In this document: positions 60,752-64,000 of the stretch, in pieces
Layout: the number at the start of each line of letters is the position of its first letter
Numbering within the stretch: the first letter of the stretch is position 1
Assembly (NCBI GenBank): GCA_964533215.1
Contig: CAZHLJ010000001.1
Coordinates: forward strand, 1-64,000
Source: Bact-08 sp964533215
GTDB taxonomy: Bacteria > Bacteroidota > Bacteroidia > Bacteroidales > UBA932
Length of the DNA: 64,000 bases
Direction: 5' to 3'
The notes under the pieces: generated by a model
What the model was told of the DNA's origin: nothing
Database searches by the model: none
Seen by the model: only the letters and a program-made list of their open reading frames with translations
Translations under genes and position numbers: made by a program

Positions 60752-62407
60752 ATGAAAAAGAATCTTTTTAAAATTCTATCGCTAGCCTTTATTGGATTGA
60801 CTGTCCTATCGTGCAGTAATCCATCCAAAATGGCTAAAGAGGCTCAGCTAGTGAGCGTTCAGAATGATCCTAAAGTACTTGAAGTAGTTGCAGATCAAAT
60901 TACTGCAACATATACCATGAACTTCCCTGAAGGATATTTTCACCCAAAAGCAATTCTTGAGGTTGTTCCTGTACTAGTATATGAAGGTGGTGAACAGGCT
61001 GCTCCGGCATTCAAACTCCAAGGTGAAAAAATTACCGAGAATTATACAGCTATTCCGGTCAAGGGTGGTTCTGCAAAGAATACCGTTAAGTTTGCGTACA
61101 AACCTGGGATGGAAAAATCTCATCTGGAACTTAGGGTTGCTGTATGGAACAAAGACAAGAAGATTGATTTCCCTGCTGCCTACAAACTTGCTGACGGTGC
61201 CAACATCACTTACAAATTGGTTCACACTTCAGGAAATGTTGCTCTTGCTCCTCACGATTACCAAAAGGTGATTGCAGAGAAAAAAGAGACTCAGATCAAA
61301 TATCAGATCAACAGCTCAGTTGTTCGTCCAAAAGAGCTTTCAAAAGAAGAAATAAAAGAGTTTGAAAAATTCCTTGCCGACATAGAAAAAGATCAACGCA
61401 GAGAGATTAAGAACACCAACATCGTTGCTTACGCTTCTCCTGACGGATCTGAAAAATTCAACACTAAATTGTCTGACAAACGTGGGGAAACAGCTAAGAA
61501 AGCTTTTGACAAGATCACCAAAAAGACTCCTGTAGGTGCTCCTGTAAATGTATCTACCATTGCAGAAGACTGGGAAGGTTTCCAGGAACTTGTTGCTGAG
61601 TCTTCTATGCAAGACAGAGATCTTATCATCCGCGTACTTTCTATGTACAGCGACCCGGCAGTACGTGAAAGAGAGATCAGGAATATGTCTAAAGTATTCA
61701 AGACTCTTTCTGACAAAGTCCTTCCGGAACTACGTAGAGCAAGATTTATTGCTAATGTAGATTATACTAACTATTCAGACCAAGAATTGGTTGAATTGAC
61801 AAAGACAAACATCGAGATAATGGATGTTGAGGCTCTTCTTTATGCTGCTACATTAGTTAAGGACTACGATTCAAAAGCAAAGATCTACAACAAGGCTGGA
61901 GAGAAGTTCAAATGCGACCGCGCATATCTGAACCTTGCTGCAGTTTCCATCGAGAACAACAAAACTGCTGAGGCCAAGAGTGCTCTTGCAAAAGTAAGCA
62001 CCAAAAACTCAAAATATTATTACAACAATGCCGGTATGGTTGCTCTTAAAGAGAATAACCTTAAAGAGGCTATGGACATGTTCAAGAAGTCAGAACTTCC
62101 AATTGCTAAACAGAACATCGCCATCATAGACATTCTGGAAGGCAGGTACAACGATGCTGTCAGCAAACTTGCCGGTACAGGTGACGATAACGAAGGTATT
62201 GCTTACATCCTTACCAATCAGCTTGACAAAGCATTTAAGGTTATTACACACCCGTGTCCTCACGCTGCTTATATGCGCGCAGTTATCGCTGCCCGTCAGG
62301 GTAACATGACTGAGGTTGCCAAACAACTTGACATCGTTTACCAGAAGAGTGAAGCTCTCAAACTTCGTTCACAGAAAGATATTGAGTTCGCAAAATTCCG
62401 CGAATAA
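60752..62407 (+). CDS. Lipoprotein with OmpA-like and TPR-like regions
   Basis: A 551-residue lipoprotein with lipobox LTVLSC (Cys21). Residues about 35-180 are beta-rich. Residues about 180-330 contain an OmpA-like segment (NIVAYASPDGSEKFNTKLSDKRGETAKKAF), which in that family binds peptidoglycan. From about 360 a TPR-like solenoid follows (DRAYLNLAAVSIENNKTAEAKSAL; YYYNNAGMVALKENNLKEAMDMF). It may link outer membrane and wall. Regular codon use and its own promoter suggest good expression. A strong terminator follows. The exact role is unknown. Confidence 0.8.
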   Translation: MKKNLFKILSLAFIGLTVLSCSNPSKMAKEAQLVSVQNDPKVLEVVADQITATYTMNFPEGYFHPKAILEVVPVLVYEGGEQAAPAFKLQGEKITENYTAIPVKGGSAKNTVKFAYKPGMEKSHLELRVAVWNKDKKIDFPAAYKLADGANITYKLVHTSGNVALAPHDYQKVIAEKKETQIKYQINSSVVRPKELSKEEIKEFEKFLADIEKDQRREIKNTNIVAYASPDGSEKFNTKLSDKRGETAKKAFDKITKKTPVGAPVNVSTIAEDWEGFQELVAESSMQDRDLIIRVLSMYSDPAVREREIRNMSKVFKTLSDKVLPELRRARFIANVDYTNYSDQELVELTKTNIEIMDVEALLYAATLVKDYDSKAKIYNKAGEKFKCDRAYLNLAAVSIENNKTAEAKSALAKVSTKNSKYYYNNAGMVALKENNLKEAMDMFKKSELPIAKQNIAIIDILEGRYNDAVSKLAGTGDDNEGIAYILTNQLDKAFKVITHPCPHAAYMRAVIAARQGNMTEVAKQLDIVYQKSEALKLRSQKDIEFAKFRE

Positions 62408-62446
62408 ACCTCACTTGGGGACACACATTGTGTGAATCCAATGCTT

Positions 62447-62477
62447 AAAAGGCGTCTGAAAAATCAGACGCCTTTTT
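62447..62477. terminator. Bidirectional intrinsic terminator
   Basis: AGGCGTCTGA and TCAGACGCCT form a perfect 10-bp stem with an AAAA loop; TTTTT follows on the plus strand and AAAA precedes it. It ends the lipoprotein gene and the convergent ECF sigma transcript. Confidence 0.9.
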
Positions 62478-62498
62478 GCATTATATATATAAACATGT

Positions 62499-63026
62499 TT
62501 ACAGGGCCATATCTCTCAATTTGCAATAAGCTCTATGCATCTGTACTTTTACTGTATTTACAGATAGGTTCATCTCCTTTGCTACAGTAGCATAGTCCTT
62601 TTCTTCCATATAAATCTTCATAAAAATCTGTGAACACTTTTTGGGCAATCTTTTTATTGCGTCATTAAGCGATTTCACCCTCTCAAAGAACTTAATATCT
62701 ACCTCGATATCATATTCCTCATCTTCGAGCAATTTCTTAATCCTCGAGTCAGCATATTCAACGCTCCTGTCCATGTCAACCATAGACTGTTGTTTTGAAT
62801 ATGTATTTCTATAATAATCCATTATTGAATTTCTTACTGATTTATATAAAAATAATTTTATGCGATATTCATCTTGCGGCAAATCAATCTCTTTCTCCCA
62901 TAATTTAATAAAAAAAGTCTGTACTATATCTTCGGCAATGTCAAATCTACCAACACGACTCACTGCAAAACAAACAAGTACTTGATAATGTTTTTTAAAA
63001 ATATTTTCAAAGACTCTTCTCTGCAT
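62499..63026 (-). CDS. ECF-type RNA polymerase sigma factor (second)
   Basis: A 175-residue sigma-70 family factor: region 2 (VSRVGRFDIAEDIVQTFFIKLWEKEI), and region 4 (RLPKKCSQIFMKIYMEEKDYATVAKEMNLSVNTVKVQMHRAYCKLR). It is distinct from the first ECF factor by sequence. It lies 15 bases downstream of the partial secreted-protein gene, with a terminator after it, so no anti-sigma gene lies downstream. Its anti-sigma partner, if any, would be outside the window or encoded elsewhere. Confidence 0.93.
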   Translation of the reverse strand: MQRRVFENIFKKHYQVLVCFAVSRVGRFDIAEDIVQTFFIKLWEKEIDLPQDEYRIKLFLYKSVRNSIMDYYRNTYSKQQSMVDMDRSVEYADSRIKKLLEDEEYDIEVDIKFFERVKSLNDAIKRLPKKCSQIFMKIYMEEKDYATVAKEMNLSVNTVKVQMHRAYCKLRDMAL

Positions 63027-63041
63027 TTTATGGTTTTTTAT

Positions 63042-64000
63042 TTACCACCATGGATTTGCATCGGCAGCTAGTATTGATATTGGTTTATGCATCACATTTT
63101 CATATATCGTCATCTTTTTGGAAACGATATTGATAATAACAAGAGAGCCTTTGTAACTATTTGTGCTGCCAGCATTATAAGTGGACACTACAAGTTCTGT
63201 TGCCTTTGCCGAGAGCTTCATGTCTGTAATAGCTCCAAGACTTGATGGTATGGCTGCAAATTCAGTCAATGCAGGAAGGAGATCAGGTGAAGAATATATC
63301 TTGCTCCCTATTGAAAAATACCATGAAGATGGAGAATATCCGTTCGGAGCGGGTAACACTCTTGTGTTTTCGTCTGCTCCGGCTATCTGTAACACGCATT
63401 CAGGAGTACGGGTCTGTATCTTGTCTGTGCCAATGCTGAATCTGTCAAAATGTATCCCTTGGGACGATGAAGATACTATCCTGAATGAAGGGGACTTTAT
63501 TGTGGAAGATGGTTCTACAATGTATCCAATTTTTCTGCTCTGAAAATCTGCGGAGTTATCAAATTCAGTAACCTGGTCCATAGAATATTTGTCACCAAAG
63601 ATACCTTGTGAAATATTGTCCTCTATCGGCTCAAGTTTGCATAATTTCTTTCCGATTTTGTCAAAAGCTATGGCGTATGTATTCATCGCATTAGGGGTTA
63701 CATTTGTAAAAAAGTAATCCTTCAGGTATTTTGCCGGTTTGTAAAGTACTCCACTTGTAAGAAATATGGTTTTCCCGCCACTTACAAATACAGTAGCACC
63801 GGAGCGGGATATGTAGAATTCATCCGGGTTCAGAGAATATCCTTTATCCTTATCCATGAAGTTATTTGAAGAGACCAGATAATTTGCCATAAAGGTAGCG
63901 TTCTCCGTCTGAATAAATGGATATTCACAATCTTTAGTAGTTACATAGATAGTCCAGAAATAATCACTCAACGATGAAATATAGCCAAACTTACCTTCCA
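63042..64000 (-). CDS. Beta-rich protein of unknown function, cut by the window edge
   Basis: The reading frame stays open to the last base on the minus strand, so only the C-terminal 319 or so residues are seen. They look beta-rich and could form a propeller (KFGYISSLSDYFWTIYV; ATVFVSGGKTIFLTSGVLY; WYFSIGSKIYSSPDLLP; ITDMKLSAKATELVVSTYN). It reminds me of the PKD-like lipoproteins found in Bacteroidetes import loci, but only weakly. A TTG codon that could serve as a start is not convincing. The sigma gene follows by 15 bases. Confidence 0.6.
   Translation of the reverse strand, partial: EGKFGYISSLSDYFWTIYVTTKDCEYPFIQTENATFMANYLVSSNNFMDKDKGYSLNPDEFYISRSGATVFVSGGKTIFLTSGVLYKPAKYLKDYFFTNVTPNAMNTYAIAFDKIGKKLCKLEPIEDNISQGIFGDKYSMDQVTEFDNSADFQSRKIGYIVEPSSTIKSPSFRIVSSSSQGIHFDRFSIGTDKIQTRTPECVLQIAGADENTRVLPAPNGYSPSSWYFSIGSKIYSSPDLLPALTEFAAIPSSLGAITDMKLSAKATELVVSTYNAGSTNSYKGSLVIINIVSKKMTIYENVMHKPISILAADANPWW

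Noticed and set aside
1..64000. CRISPR arrays, insertion sequences, integrases or phage genes
   Set aside because: No spaced direct repeats, transposase motifs or phage-like proteins were found anywhere in the window.

Overview
The window reads as a chromosomal piece of a Bacteroidota (probably Bacteroidales-type) genome of moderate-to-low GC. Supporting signs are: a FecI/FecR-controlled SusC/SusD (RagA/RagB) locus; GldH, LptE, PorT-like barrels, DUF4954, DUF4302, DUF4403 and DUF3109 proteins; many Sec signal peptides or lipoboxes ending in AQ or SC; near absence of Shine-Dalgarno sites; and repeated TAnnTTTG boxes upstream of genes, matching the Bacteroidetes -7 element. KdsB and LptE point to a Kdo-containing LPS outer membrane. 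No CRISPR array, insertion sequence, phage or integrase was seen. The species cannot be named from this sequence.

Layout. 1-2054: end of an unknown gene, a hairpin terminator, then a two-gene cassette (SocA/Panacea-like plus DUF488 protein; dual-OB-like protein) closed by a perfect 20-bp palindrome. 2105-4493: secreted isochorismatase-like hydrolase, two paralogous VOC proteins and a secreted unknown. 4555-8387: beta-helix protein DUF4954 coupled to glmS. 8466-14353: mixed genes (TlpA-like thioredoxin, pirin, DUF2007, GtrA, uracil-DNA-glycosylase superfamily, secreted EEP hydrolase, membrane CBS protein). 14742-24156: six-gene nutrient-import locus with ECF sigma, FecR anti-sigma, SusC with STN domain, SusD, zinc metallohydrolase lipoprotein and DUF4302 lipoprotein. 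24249-25910: gltX followed by tRNA-Glu(CTC). 25911-26289: spacer with two related long palindromes. 26290-34170: SagB-like oxidoreductase, pyrH-frr-DUF4403, an orphan sdhC, hemW, ROK kinase. 34177-39443: tight minus-strand operon U32 peptidase-holB-ricT-gldH-trmB. 39529-46695: M16 protease, DUF3109, trxA-OMP-LOG-polyprenyl synthase, serine dehydratase. 46731-53189: TetR-TolC-MFP-RND efflux operon ending in a PII-like gene. 53318-56965: kbl and a PspC-PadR-PspC operon. 57114-62407: envelope cluster (sigma-54 activator, lptE, TPR-like protein, secG; divergent kdsB; OmpA/TPR-like lipoprotein). 62499-64000: second ECF sigma and a secreted protein cut by the window edge.

Most of the window is ordinary Bacteroidota core and accessory content. 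The parts most worth a second look are: the SocA-like/DUF488 + dual-OB pair (possible conflict or DNA-repair module with a C-terminal clamp-binding-like motif); DUF4954-GlmS coupling; the import locus with a dedicated metallohydrolase; the twin palindromic elements between gltX and the SagB-like gene; the orphan sdhC; the PII-like protein riding on the efflux operon; and the PspC-PadR-PspC operon, whose two PspC proteins share an extra N-terminal domain.
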